NCBI GenBank assembly: GCA_902802985.1
Contig: CADCOE010000072.1
Span: 1 to 42,282 of the forward strand
Origin: an uncultured Ruminococcus sp.
GTDB taxonomy: Bacteria; Bacillota; Clostridia; Oscillospirales; Acutalibacteraceae
DNA: 42,282 nt
Reading direction: 5' to 3'
A program made the translations under genes and the position numbers. Under the pieces are notes generated by a model. That model saw only the letters and a list, made by a program, of their open reading frames with translations, ran no database searches and was not told the DNA's origin. Numbering within the stretch: position 1 is the first letter of the stretch; each line of letters begins with the position of its first letter. Of this stretch, positions 20,557 through 28,345 are shown piece after piece.

Positions 20557-21811
20557 CCGTTTTTCCTCCCAGTTGATTAAAGTCTTCAAAGTAAGTCGGA
20601 TAGGATTTGTTAATGCTTTCCCTGTCCGAAATAATAATATCACCGTCACAGCCGACCGCAGCCGCTGCCAGTGACATCACAATGCGGTGGTCGTTGTAAC
20701 CTTCCACACTGCCGCCGTGAAGCGAGCCGACGCCGTGAATGACAAGACCGTCATCCGTTTCAGCAATATCGGCGCCCAGTCTTGATAAGCCGTCACGCAT
20801 AGCAGCGAGACGGTCGCTTTCCTTGATACGCAAACGGGAAGCTCCGGTGATAACGGTAGTACCTTCTGCCAATGCGGCAGTCACTGCCAGTGCAGGAACC
20901 ATATCGGGAATATTGGCGGCATTGATTTCAATTCCGTGAAGCGTATGATGAGAAACTGTGATCCTGCCTTTGTCATCCGCAGTGACATCGGCACCAAAAC
21001 GGGCATAGATCTCCATACACGCTTTATCTCCCTGTGTAGAGGACAAGTTGAGGTTATCAATCGTAACAGTACCGCCCAGTGCTGCCGCTGTCATAAAGAA
21101 GGCGGCTTGTGACCAGTCACCCTCAACGGTAAAGTTTCGGGCTGTGTAGGATTGACCGCCTTGGATTTTCCAGCCGTTTTCTGTCGTGATAACCGTAACA
21201 CCGAACGATTTCATAATGTCGATGGTCATATTGATATATCCCACAGAGGCGGCAGGGGAAGTGAGAACGATCTCACTGTCGCCGTCCAGTAAGGGCAAAG
21301 ACAGCAGCAGTCCCGTAATAAACTGGGAACTGACATTGCCGGGGATAGAGTAGATACCGCTTTGTAGTGTACCTTCAATGTGCAGCGGCAAACCGCCTTG
21401 TGTGGTGCACTGTACTCCTTTGAGGGGCAGACAGTCCAGATAAATGCCGATGGGGCGCTCAGGCAGCCTGCCGTGACCGATAAACTCTGCTGAAACACCC
21501 CCTACAGCGGCAAGCGGTATCAGAAAGCGAAGGGTAGAGCCACTTTCGCCGCAGTCCAATACAGCAGACGCTGTTTGAAGGGTATTGGTGCCGTCTACGG
21601 TCAGCACATCACCGTGAAGCTTCATTTTGGCACCCAACGCTTTCATACAGCCGATGGTAGCGGCAATATCGTCAGACAGTGCGATGGGACGCAAAATGCT
21701 TTTCCCTTTTGACAAAGCGGCACAAATGATGGCTCTGTGAGCAGCACTTTTTGACGGTGGTACGGAAACAGTACCATTGAGCTGACACGGAGAAATTTTT
21801 ATTTTACTCAA
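20540..21811 (-). CDS. aroA: 3-phosphoshikimate 1-carboxyvinyltransferase (EPSP synthase)
   Basis: Joins shikimate 3-phosphate and phosphoenolpyruvate in the shikimate pathway. The 423-residue product has the two-lobed EPSP synthase pattern: GTVSVPPSKSAAHRA near the N-terminus, LDCGESGSTLRFLIPLA (about 85-101), the substrate-loop GDWSQAAFFMTAAAL, and RIKESDRLAAM near the C-terminus. It starts at a TTG (21811) with AAGGATGTG upstream. It lies 32 bp after a DUF3592 gene and overlaps aroC, so the shikimate genes may be transcribed from the membrane-protein genes upstream. Confidence 0.97.
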   Translation of the reverse strand: MSKIKISPCQLNGTVSVPPSKSAAHRAIICAALSKGKSILRPIALSDDIAATIGCMKALGAKMKLHGDVLTVDGTNTLQTASAVLDCGESGSTLRFLIPLAAVGGVSAEFIGHGRLPERPIGIYLDCLPLKGVQCTTQGGLPLHIEGTLQSGIYSIPGNVSSQFITGLLLSLPLLDGDSEIVLTSPAASVGYINMTIDIMKSFGVTVITTENGWKIQGGQSYTARNFTVEGDWSQAAFFMTAAALGGTVTIDNLNLSSTQGDKACMEIYARFGADVTADDKGRITVSHHTLHGIEINAANIPDMVPALAVTAALAEGTTVITGASRLRIKESDRLAAMRDGLSRLGADIAETDDGLVIHGVGSLHGGSVEGYNDHRIVMSLAAAAVGCDGDIIISDRESINKSYPTYFEDFNQLGGKTDVILG

Positions 21812-21843
21812 ATTAACACATCCTTATGGATTTTTTCGATCGG

Positions 21844-22584
21844 TTATTTAAAGTTAATGATCTTGTCCATTTGTTTTTTATATTTGGATTTTTTACGGAT
21901 AAAGTTGCCCAAAGCGATCATTCCGGCAAACAGGGCAAGCAAGCCTAATGTTGTTACCAAAACAGAAATGAACGGAGCGGCATCTACTGCAATCAGTATC
22001 ATTCCCAATATGGTGAACGGAACACCTGCCGCAAAGGGAATGATAATGGTGGAGATCCGGAACTTGAAGCCCTCTTCGGTGGTCATTTCGTCCTCATCGT
22101 CATATTCATCATCATCACTGCCCTCCGGTTCGTCTTCAAGGACAAGACGGTTATTTCTGATTCTGACTCTGGCAAACTGGACGATTTTATATGAGCCGAT
22201 CAGCAGAAACGGGGCAGATAACAGCATAAACAAAAATCCGCTGTATTCCATTGTTTTTGTCCAAATATGGGTAGGGTCGTCACGGCTGCAGCAGATGTCA
22301 ATTTTATCTCCTACTTTCCACGATGCCTGATACTGTCTGAGGATCACATTATCATATTTTGTTCCGTCAACCGTATAAGAAACAAGTGTCGTGGTGGATT
22401 GGATTTCGGACTGGTTGTCCGTCAGAAATGCTGTAATTTCAGCGGTAACTTCTGCGGCATTGTCAGGCAGCTTTGAACTGTTGACTGTGGCAAAAATGCC
22501 TGCGGTCAGTATCAATATGCCGATCGTAATGAGTGCCAAACTGCCTCTCATACCCATTCTTGCCAGTGAAAGTTTGCTTTTCAT
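21844..22584 (-). CDS. DUF3592 family membrane protein
   Basis: A 246-residue membrane protein of unknown function. Hydrophobic segment at 14-34, then a DUF3592-type extracytoplasmic beta domain (about 40-110: TVDGTKYDNVILRQYQASWKVGDKIDICCSRDDPTHI, given here as separated motifs TVDGTKYDN and WKVGDKI), a second membrane segment (115-135), a very acidic cytoplasmic stretch (about 150-168, DDDEYDDEDE), and two C-terminal segments (175-228). ATG with AAAGGAGGT upstream. It is the second protein of this type in the run; the other is encoded at 24133-25044. Confidence 0.72.
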   Translation of the reverse strand: MKSKLSLARMGMRGSLALITIGILILTAGIFATVNSSKLPDNAAEVTAEITAFLTDNQSEIQSTTTLVSYTVDGTKYDNVILRQYQASWKVGDKIDICCSRDDPTHIWTKTMEYSGFLFMLLSAPFLLIGSYKIVQFARVRIRNNRLVLEDEPEGSDDDEYDDEDEMTTEEGFKFRISTIIIPFAAGVPFTILGMILIAVDAAPFISVLVTTLGLLALFAGMIALGNFIRKKSKYKKQMDKIINFK

Positions 22585-22742
22585 TACGAATACCTCCTTT
22601 GATCAATCATACGCATTTGAAACAAATCAAATGCTTCCGCCGCTTTGCAAAGACGGTGTGCTGTCAAGACAGCGATTTTTTGATTTAGCCATTTTTTCAA
22701 GGCGAAAAATCCATTGGGGTCAATCATTGCTGCGGTGTCCTT

Positions 22743-24116
22743 TCAGGAGGTTTCGACAGTATCCTCCGCCGAAACCGTTTCTGTTTCTTCATCCGATGAT
22801 GACTGTTCCTGCGGCAGCTCCGAAGCGCTGTCCTCCGGGGAGGACAGGCTGTCGGAGGAAGAAGAAGGCTCAGGAGGCGGGTTTTGCAGAACAGCATTGA
22901 CGATCACAGTCTGTGAGATGTTGTTGGAAAATACGGTGTATTCATAAGGTTCTGTGTAATGCTCGATCAGATAATCGTGCAGATACTGATTGTATTTTTC
23001 CACCAGGGCGTCATAGTTGTCTTTGTCCTCCAGCTTGATCGGTATATTGTGGATCTCATCGTTGACGGTTCTGTCGGTCAGAATTTGATAAAAAGCCGTT
23101 TTGACTTCCTGTTCGGTTTCCTTTTTGGGAATATAAAGCCGATGACGTTTGTGATAATCCTTGGTGTTATCGGTACATTCAGGAATTCCCATCTCATCAA
23201 AGATTTTTTCGGGGGTGCGGCTGGTATAAATAAAATCATCACATACATTATAAAAACCGTAAGTGGGCGGATTGTTGTTGGGAGCAGTTAAATTGATGTT
23301 ATCGGCAGTAATGTCAACGTGATAATATTGATCATCCAGCCGCACGATATTCCAGCAATGGGTATCAAATACCGACTCGTTTTGCCAAAGAGGCTTTCCA
23401 ACCACGCATATACATTCATATCCCAATCGGTTCATCATCCACATAAATGCTTTGGACATTCCTTCACAGCGTCCTTTGTGCTCCACCAGAACACCGTAAA
23501 CAGAGCCGGCGTGAGAAGAAACTTCATTGTAGACTGTGTTGTTGAAAATATAGTCATACACAAATTTTTCCCGCTCGGCATCGGTTTTATCTTCTAATTT
23601 CTTTTCGATCGACTGAGCTGTGCTGTTGAGCTTGTGTACAGCAGCAGTATAAAATTCACTGTCCATTGAGGCGCTAAGTACTACTCCTGAAACGATGGTA
23701 TGTGCTTCGTTGACATACTTGGGAGCGTAGTCGCCGTTAATCTGTATCAGTTCGGGGCAGTCATAATTCAGCAGATAAAGCAGCAGATCGAGATCATCAG
23801 CTTGGATATTGGCGCCAAAATCAATGTTGGTCTGAAAATTTTTGACCTGATCATAAATGATAGAAAAATATTTGAGTTGATGATCGCTCAATTTTCGGAC
23901 ATAATATTTTCTTTCGTAGCCGTCAATTCTTGCGATATAGTCTGCTCTGGTTTCCACGTAGATCGAAACAGAGCTTTCATCCTCGGAACTCTGTTCGTCT
24001 TGAGAAACGGTCGGACCGCTAAAGACGTCCGGCAGAAAGCTTTGCTGCTCGGAGCAGCCGCCAAGGAACAGTGAACTGAGAAGTAATGGAAATAATACTC
24101 GAAAAAATTTTTTCAT
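22743..24116 (-). CDS. Transglutaminase-like lipoprotein
   Basis: A 457-residue secreted lipoprotein: signal peptide with lipobox LGGC (C21), so anchored to the outer face of the membrane. The transglutaminase-like core has C217 in GRCEGMSKAF, H253 in THCWN and D268 in HVDIT, an intact Cys-His-Asp triad; these extracellular proteins usually act as proteases or cross-linkers on surface proteins, but the substrate is unknown. The last about 50 residues are rich in Ser, Glu and Pro and look disordered. It starts at ATG with AAGGTAAC upstream, 16 bp after the upstream membrane-protein gene, so the two are co-transcribed. Confidence 0.82.
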   Translation of the reverse strand: MKKFFRVLFPLLLSSLFLGGCSEQQSFLPDVFSGPTVSQDEQSSEDESSVSIYVETRADYIARIDGYERKYYVRKLSDHQLKYFSIIYDQVKNFQTNIDFGANIQADDLDLLLYLLNYDCPELIQINGDYAPKYVNEAHTIVSGVVLSASMDSEFYTAAVHKLNSTAQSIEKKLEDKTDAEREKFVYDYIFNNTVYNEVSSHAGSVYGVLVEHKGRCEGMSKAFMWMMNRLGYECICVVGKPLWQNESVFDTHCWNIVRLDDQYYHVDITADNINLTAPNNNPPTYGFYNVCDDFIYTSRTPEKIFDEMGIPECTDNTKDYHKRHRLYIPKKETEQEVKTAFYQILTDRTVNDEIHNIPIKLEDKDNYDALVEKYNQYLHDYLIEHYTEPYEYTVFSNNISQTVIVNAVLQNPPPEPSSSSDSLSSPEDSASELPQEQSSSDEETETVSAEDTVETS

Positions 24117-24132
24117 AATGTTACCTTATTGC

Positions 24133-25044
24133 TTATGTCAGAGAGTTGTCGTCATAGCCCGTATAAGGGGCAAAAGGGTCGGCGTAGGAGTCCAATCCGC
24201 TGCCGGCAGGATAAGAACTGTCATCCTGTGCGCCGCCGTAAGGCGGTGGGGGAGGGTTATTCTCTCCCGTATAGATAGCGAAGGGATCGGCATAGGAATC
24301 TAACCCGCCGTTGGGCATATAGGAACTGTAATCCTCTGTGCCGCCGTAGGGTTGACCGGAAGCAGTATCGGGTGAGGTTTCGGTTCCGTTATAGTCGGTA
24401 TAGGCGGTTTCTGCGTCGCTGAAAGAGTCAGTTACATCATAGTGGTTAAACATATCACTGTAATCGGTGGTATCGTTGTCAAACGGATTAGGTTCCAGAT
24501 GATAGGCTTCATTGAGCAGGATATTGGTTTCTTCCTGATCCTTGCGGTGCTGTTCCTCGGTTTTGTCACGGATCAGTTTTTGTTTTTCCTTGTGCTGCTG
24601 CTGGGAGATGGATAAAATAACAGCCAGACTGATCACCATAAAAAAGACGAAAACCAAATACAGCAAAAACAGCCCGATGTTAAACGTACTCGAAACGACC
24701 GTACACCGGGTAGGATCCTCCTCGGGAAATGAAACCGTGACTTTGCTTCCGATTTCTACGGAAGGGACGTCATCGACGGCAATATTGATATATTTCTGAT
24801 TTTTGTACGCAAATGTCAGAGTGGCATCATAATGCTGGATATTGTTACCATTTTTATCCTTTGTGGAATAGGTCGACACAGAGGTGATGACAGCCTCAGC
24901 GTATTTTTTGTTTTCGTTGCTGCACGATCGCTGCTGTCCTACTGTGATAAAGATGATCGCAAGAAAACTGATCACAAGAATGACCGTAAAAATAATTTTC
25001 TGGGTTTTAACAGAACCAAAACGTTTCAGGAATTGATGTAACAA
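24133..25044 (-). CDS. DUF3592-like membrane protein with duplicated C-terminal segment
   Basis: A 303-residue protein with a membrane segment near 17-37, an extracytoplasmic domain of DUF3592 type (ending EEDPTRCTVVSS), a second membrane segment (about 120-148), a charged stretch (150-175) and an acidic, Tyr/Gly/Pro-rich tail. The tail has two copies of a unit of about 32 residues, both with PYGG, then SSY and then GLDSYADPFA-YTG, separated by NNPPPP. The frame is open from a GTG at 25053, but that codon overlaps the ribosome site; the TTG at 25044 is 6 nt after AAGGGGTG and is the better start. Function unknown. Confidence 0.72.
   Translation of the reverse strand: MLHQFLKRFGSVKTQKIIFTVILVISFLAIIFITVGQQRSCSNENKKYAEAVITSVSTYSTKDKNGNNIQHYDATLTFAYKNQKYINIAVDDVPSVEIGSKVTVSFPEEDPTRCTVVSSTFNIGLFLLYLVFVFFMVISLAVILSISQQQHKEKQKLIRDKTEEQHRKDQEETNILLNEAYHLEPNPFDNDTTDYSDMFNHYDVTDSFSDAETAYTDYNGTETSPDTASGQPYGGTEDYSSYMPNGGLDSYADPFAIYTGENNPPPPPYGGAQDDSSYPAGSGLDSYADPFAPYTGYDDNSLT
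24148..24352 (-). repeat. Two-copy coding repeat (about 32 codons)
   Basis: Copies at about 24148-24240 and 24261-24352 encode PYGG(T/A)(E/Q)D-SSY-GLDSYADPFA(I/P)YTG. They differ at many third positions, so the duplication is not recent. Confidence 0.8.
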
Positions 25045-25080
25045 GATAAACACCCCTTCAATGATTAAGACCGTATACTA

Positions 25081-25109
25081 ATAATATAATATCTGACCGA
25101 AAAATTCAA
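25081..25109 (-). promoter_or_regulatory. Promoter of the minus-strand membrane-protein/aro gene run
   Basis: On the minus strand: -35 TTGAAT (25104-25109), 17-bp spacer, -10 TATTAT (25081-25086), about 35 bp before the TTG start at 25044. Confidence 0.7.
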
Positions 25110-25509
25110 TAAATAATCGTAATTTTTGCACGAAAATCAAGTCGGTCTGTTCTCTGTAAGGGAAATTGTGTGTGGGAATACTTGTTTTTCCTGTTTTTTC
25201 TGTTCTTTTCCGACGGCAGAAAAGGCAGGATTTACATTTGCGGTGCAGGAACAGACAGAGTATAATGAGGGAGAACGAAGAATGATGATCTGACGGAAAT
25301 ATAACACAAAATCACGGAGAGAACCGACAGGATATTTGGGAGATTTTTTGTGAGGCTGACCCTTTACATTAACGGGTGTTTTGGTGTATTATATCATTAG
25401 GAGAAAAGTATTTTGTCGAATATAGGTATCAGACAGAAGCCAATGAGGTACATTGATACGGCGTCAGGGATTTCTTCTGATATGGCAAAAAACAGTCGGA
25501 GGTAACAAA
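25110..25509 (+). promoter_or_regulatory. Divergent upstream region of the VanW gene with two promoters
   Basis: About 400 bp without a gene. Promoter 1: TTGCGG (25238-25243), 17 bp, TATAAT (25261-25266). Promoter 2: TTTACA (25363-25368), 18 bp, TATTAT (25387-25392). Promoter 1 would give a leader of about 240 nt; I see no clear riboswitch or terminator in it. Confidence 0.6.
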
Positions 25510-27426
25510 ATGGAAGAAAAGGAAATGGAATTCACCTCAAATCAGGAAAGAGAATGGTTGGGATCGACTGATGATACTTGGAAAAATATAGATGATCTGG
25601 CACAGGAAACAGACGGTATGGAAGAAACAGATATTCCCGTCCGCAGTGCCATTTTTGACCAAACAGATGACCTTGATAATCTTGATGACCTTGATGACCT
25701 TGGCGATCTTGGTGTTATGGAGGACGATATGCCGCAGCAGGACGAGGTGATTTTTGCAACGGCAGAAGACAAAAGACCCAAAGCTCCCGTGAACCCCCGT
25801 CCATCTCGGGAAAAAACAATCGCACTGCCGTTTGGGCTGCCCACTATACCGCTCAGGACAGCGATGATCGGAGCAGCGGCAGCGATTGGTGTCATCGTGC
25901 TGATTTCGGTGATCGGGGCTGTCAGCTGCCATCGCTCGACCCCTGCGATGAGTGAGGATGTTAAGGACAGCAGTGCTGCCAATCATCTGACCGTACCGAT
26001 GGCAGATAATGATTATGAATTGAAATTTATTGATACTTCCAATATTCAATTCGGGGAGAATGTGACCGTAGAGGGAGTAGATCTGGCAGGCAAGACTCTT
26101 TCACAAGCTTTTGATGCAATGCAGGATCAGCTGAAAGAGATCCGTGATCCTATTTCCATCACCGTCAACTGTGACAAGGACAGCATTACGCTGACACAAG
26201 ATGACTTTAAATTTAATACAGACGTTACCAATGTACTGCTTCAGGCGTATCATTATAGCCGAGGCGAATTGGAAAATCCCACCGTGGTTACCTCCAGTGA
26301 AAACGGCAAAACGGATTTTAAGGTGACATCTATTTTGGACGCTAATTCCATCAACAGTGCGGTGCAGAAGGCAGCCAAACAGTTTGACATTCAGCCGCAG
26401 GATGCACACGTCAAGAAATTTACCCCCGATTCGGGAGAAAAATTTACCTATGAGGACGGTAAGGACGGCTATCTTGTCGATCAGGGACTCATTAAGGAAA
26501 ATATCCAACAAATCGTGAATACCGATGATAAAACGGGAACCTTCTCTATCAAGAAAATCAAGACCCCTTATAAAGTGACATTGGAACAGATCAAAGCCAA
26601 TACCAGACTCATCGCTTCTCACAGAACTACAGTGAATAATCGCTGGGAGTCCAACGCCAATATGGAACTGGCAGTCAGAGCCGCCAGCGGAACGGTTGTT
26701 AAACCGGGCGAAACGTTTTCATTTAATACAATGACGGGAGATACTACTGTTGGTGACGAACATCACTATCCTAATGGAACGGTCGGCAGCTATGTCAAAT
26801 CGACCGCTATTTACAGAGGAGAACATATCGACCAGTACGGCGGTGGTATCTGTCAGGCATCCACTACGATTTATAACTGTGCCCTTAAGGCAGATATGGA
26901 GGTTATTGAGCGTCACGCTCACCAATATCCGTCTTTCTACTCACCGTTTGGACTGGACGCTACCGTGGACTATGGTAATCTTGATATGTGTTTCAAAAAC
27001 AATAAACAATTTCCGATCTACATTGCGACCTATGTGTACGACAGCAATGGTGATGGACTGAATGAACTGAACGTGGAAATGTATGGACCGGTATCTAAAG
27101 AATATGACGAAATCGTTCCTATTGGCTGGGTCACTTCCGCAGGTCCTGAGGTATACTCTGCCAAAGGCGCCAAGGTTTATTTCAAAAACGGCGAAGAGAT
27201 CAAGAGAGAATATCTGCCCGAAGGTTCGTACGATTATTATTCCGATGGTTTCTACGATGTTACCAGTCAGGGTTATGCCGAAAGTCTGGTTGCTGATGAT
27301 CCCGTTACGGGTCCCGCTGCGGAACCAACCTATGCACCTCCTGCCATCTATTCACCTTACGGCTGCGGGGACAACGGTCCTATTGCTTACGGTACAGAGG
27401 ATGAGTTCCTGGCGTCTATTTCTTGA
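25510..27426 (+). CDS. VanW family membrane-anchored cell-wall protein
   Basis: A 638-residue type II membrane protein. Residues 1-100 are cytoplasmic and acidic, with an Asp/Leu-rich repeat near 50-68 (DDLDNLDDLDDLGDLG); a single membrane segment lies at about 117-139; the rest is extracytoplasmic. A peptidoglycan-binding-4-like region (about 185-330) precedes a VanW domain (about 390-540) with GETFSFN, GGGICQASTTIYNCAL and ATVDYGNLDM. VanW is linked to glycopeptide-resistance clusters but is widespread and its activity is not established; no van ligase genes are nearby. The ATG at 25510 has GGAGG upstream and is preferred over upstream in-frame codons from 25453. Confidence 0.87.
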   Translation: MEEKEMEFTSNQEREWLGSTDDTWKNIDDLAQETDGMEETDIPVRSAIFDQTDDLDNLDDLDDLGDLGVMEDDMPQQDEVIFATAEDKRPKAPVNPRPSREKTIALPFGLPTIPLRTAMIGAAAAIGVIVLISVIGAVSCHRSTPAMSEDVKDSSAANHLTVPMADNDYELKFIDTSNIQFGENVTVEGVDLAGKTLSQAFDAMQDQLKEIRDPISITVNCDKDSITLTQDDFKFNTDVTNVLLQAYHYSRGELENPTVVTSSENGKTDFKVTSILDANSINSAVQKAAKQFDIQPQDAHVKKFTPDSGEKFTYEDGKDGYLVDQGLIKENIQQIVNTDDKTGTFSIKKIKTPYKVTLEQIKANTRLIASHRTTVNNRWESNANMELAVRAASGTVVKPGETFSFNTMTGDTTVGDEHHYPNGTVGSYVKSTAIYRGEHIDQYGGGICQASTTIYNCALKADMEVIERHAHQYPSFYSPFGLDATVDYGNLDMCFKNNKQFPIYIATYVYDSNGDGLNELNVEMYGPVSKEYDEIVPIGWVTSAGPEVYSAKGAKVYFKNGEEIKREYLPEGSYDYYSDGFYDVTSQGYAESLVADDPVTGPAAEPTYAPPAIYSPYGCGDNGPIAYGTEDEFLASIS

Positions 27427-27520
27427 CGAAAAAACAGCGCTGAGGCAGTTTTGTGCCGTATTCTATAAAATTTGATAAAATATCCGCTGAGATTTTGCGG
27501 TAAAAAATTGCAAAAAACAC

Positions 27521-27549
27521 TTGCATTTTCTTTGAAATAATGCTATCAT
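27521..27549 (+). promoter_or_regulatory. Extended -10 promoter of rpsT
   Basis: -35 TTGCAT (27521-27526), 17-bp spacer, TGC directly before -10 TATCAT (27544-27549). Confidence 0.8.
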
Positions 27550-27555
27550 AAGCTG

Positions 27556-27573
27556 TACGCAAGTATTAGCGTA
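27556..27573 (+). other. 5'-end hairpin of the rpsT mRNA
   Basis: TACGC (27556-27560) / GCGTA (27569-27573) with an 8-nt loop. It begins about where transcription should start (7 nt after the -10) and ends at the AAGGAGGTG ribosome site, so the whole short leader is one hairpin plus the Shine-Dalgarno. Confidence 0.55.
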
Positions 27574-27586
27574 AGGAGGTGTCATT

Positions 27587-27847
27587 ATGCCAAACATTAA
27601 ATCAGCAAAAAAGCGTGTGAAGGTTGCTGCTGCTAAAACTGCTGCTAATAAGTCAGTTACATCAGCTCTCAAGACAAACATCAAGAAGGCTAACGCTGCT
27701 ATCGAAGCTAACGCTGCCGATAAGGAGCAGGCTGTTCGTGTTGCTATCAAGAAGATTGACCAGGCAGCTGCTAAGGGTATTCTCAAGAAGAATACTGCTT
27801 CCAGAAAGAAGTCATCTCTTGCTCGCAAGCTCAATGCATCTGCATAA
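27587..27847 (+). CDS. rpsT: 30S ribosomal protein S20
   Basis: Small-subunit protein that binds 16S rRNA. The 86-residue product starts MPNIKSAKKRVKVAAAK, is Lys/Ala-rich and helical throughout, and ends KNTASRKKSSLARKLN, all typical of S20. Strong ribosome site AAGGAGGTG. Monocistronic: own extended -10 promoter and own terminator. Codon use is strongly biased (for example GCT and AAG), as expected for a highly expressed gene. Confidence 0.97.
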   Translation: MPNIKSAKKRVKVAAAKTAANKSVTSALKTNIKKANAAIEANAADKEQAVRVAIKKIDQAAAKGILKKNTASRKKSSLARKLNASA

Positions 27848-27894
27848 TAGCTGAGAGTTTTGACATAATTTTCATATATTGTGTCACGTTATGT

Positions 27895-27925
27895 AAAAGC
27901 AGAACATTTGGTTCTGCTTTTTTTC
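27895..27925 (+). terminator. Intrinsic terminator of rpsT
   Basis: 11-bp stem AAAAGCAGAAC (27895-27905) / GTTCTGCTTTT (27911-27921), 5-nt loop, continuing T-run. Confidence 0.93.
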
Positions 27926-27973
27926 TGTCTATTTTTGTCTTTTTATATTTTTAACAAAATATTAACGCCTATA

Positions 27974-28002
27974 TTGACTTTTTTTAAAAATTAGTATATA
28001 AT
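27974..28002 (+). promoter_or_regulatory. Consensus promoter of the 49-residue membrane protein
   Basis: -35 TTGACT (27974-27979), 17-bp spacer, -10 TATAAT (27997-28002). One of the best sigma-A matches in the window. Confidence 0.85.
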
Positions 28003-28040
28003 TGACTAAAGTTCAAATCATAAAAGAGGAGGTAAGACTT

Positions 28041-28190
28041 ATGAGCAAAAAGCTTTTTACGGTTTTGATTTCTGTAATCGGTGGCGTTGCGGCTATTACG
28101 GCAGCCATCACTGCTTACCTGATTTTTAAGGAAAAACAAAAGAGAGATGATGAGGAACTGGAGCATTATCTTGACAGTTCCATACAGTGA
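28041..28190 (+). CDS. Small single-pass membrane protein (49 residues)
   Basis: MSKKLFTVLISVIGGVAAI begins a hydrophobic helix (about 5-27) followed by a highly charged tail (KEKQKRDDEELEHYLD). The frame is open from within the promoter, but ATG 28041 follows GAGGAGGTAAG at good spacing and is the clear start. Near-consensus promoter and its own terminator region support a real, well-expressed gene. The layout (one N-terminal helix, short charged cytoplasmic tail) is like small membrane regulators or YtxH-like proteins, but I do not recognise a family. Confidence 0.75.
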   Translation: MSKKLFTVLISVIGGVAAITAAITAYLIFKEKQKRDDEELEHYLDSSIQ

Positions 28191-28304
28191 TGTCCCAAAA
28201 TGAAAAAGTGTTCACAGCTTCTGGTGATACTTCCATTAGAAATCCCTCCTATTGTCTGAAAAACAACAGGAGGATTTTCATTGACAGGAAACACGAAAGG
28301 CGAT

Positions 28305-28345
28305 AAAAAATTCTGCAAGCCGGATCGACTTGCAGAATTTTTTTT
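28305..28345. terminator. Bidirectional terminator between the small membrane gene and the M23 peptidase gene
   Basis: 15-bp stem: 28305-28319 (A6, then TTCTGCAAG) and its complement 28329-28343, with a 9-nt loop and a T-run to 28346. It touches the stop codon of the minus-strand gene. A weaker hairpin lies upstream near 28240-28276 (TCCT / AGGA arms). Confidence 0.9.

Noticed and set aside
25510..27426. Glycopeptide-resistance cluster
   Set aside because: VanW-domain proteins are common in Clostridia without resistance; no vanHAX, vanS or vanR genes are near.
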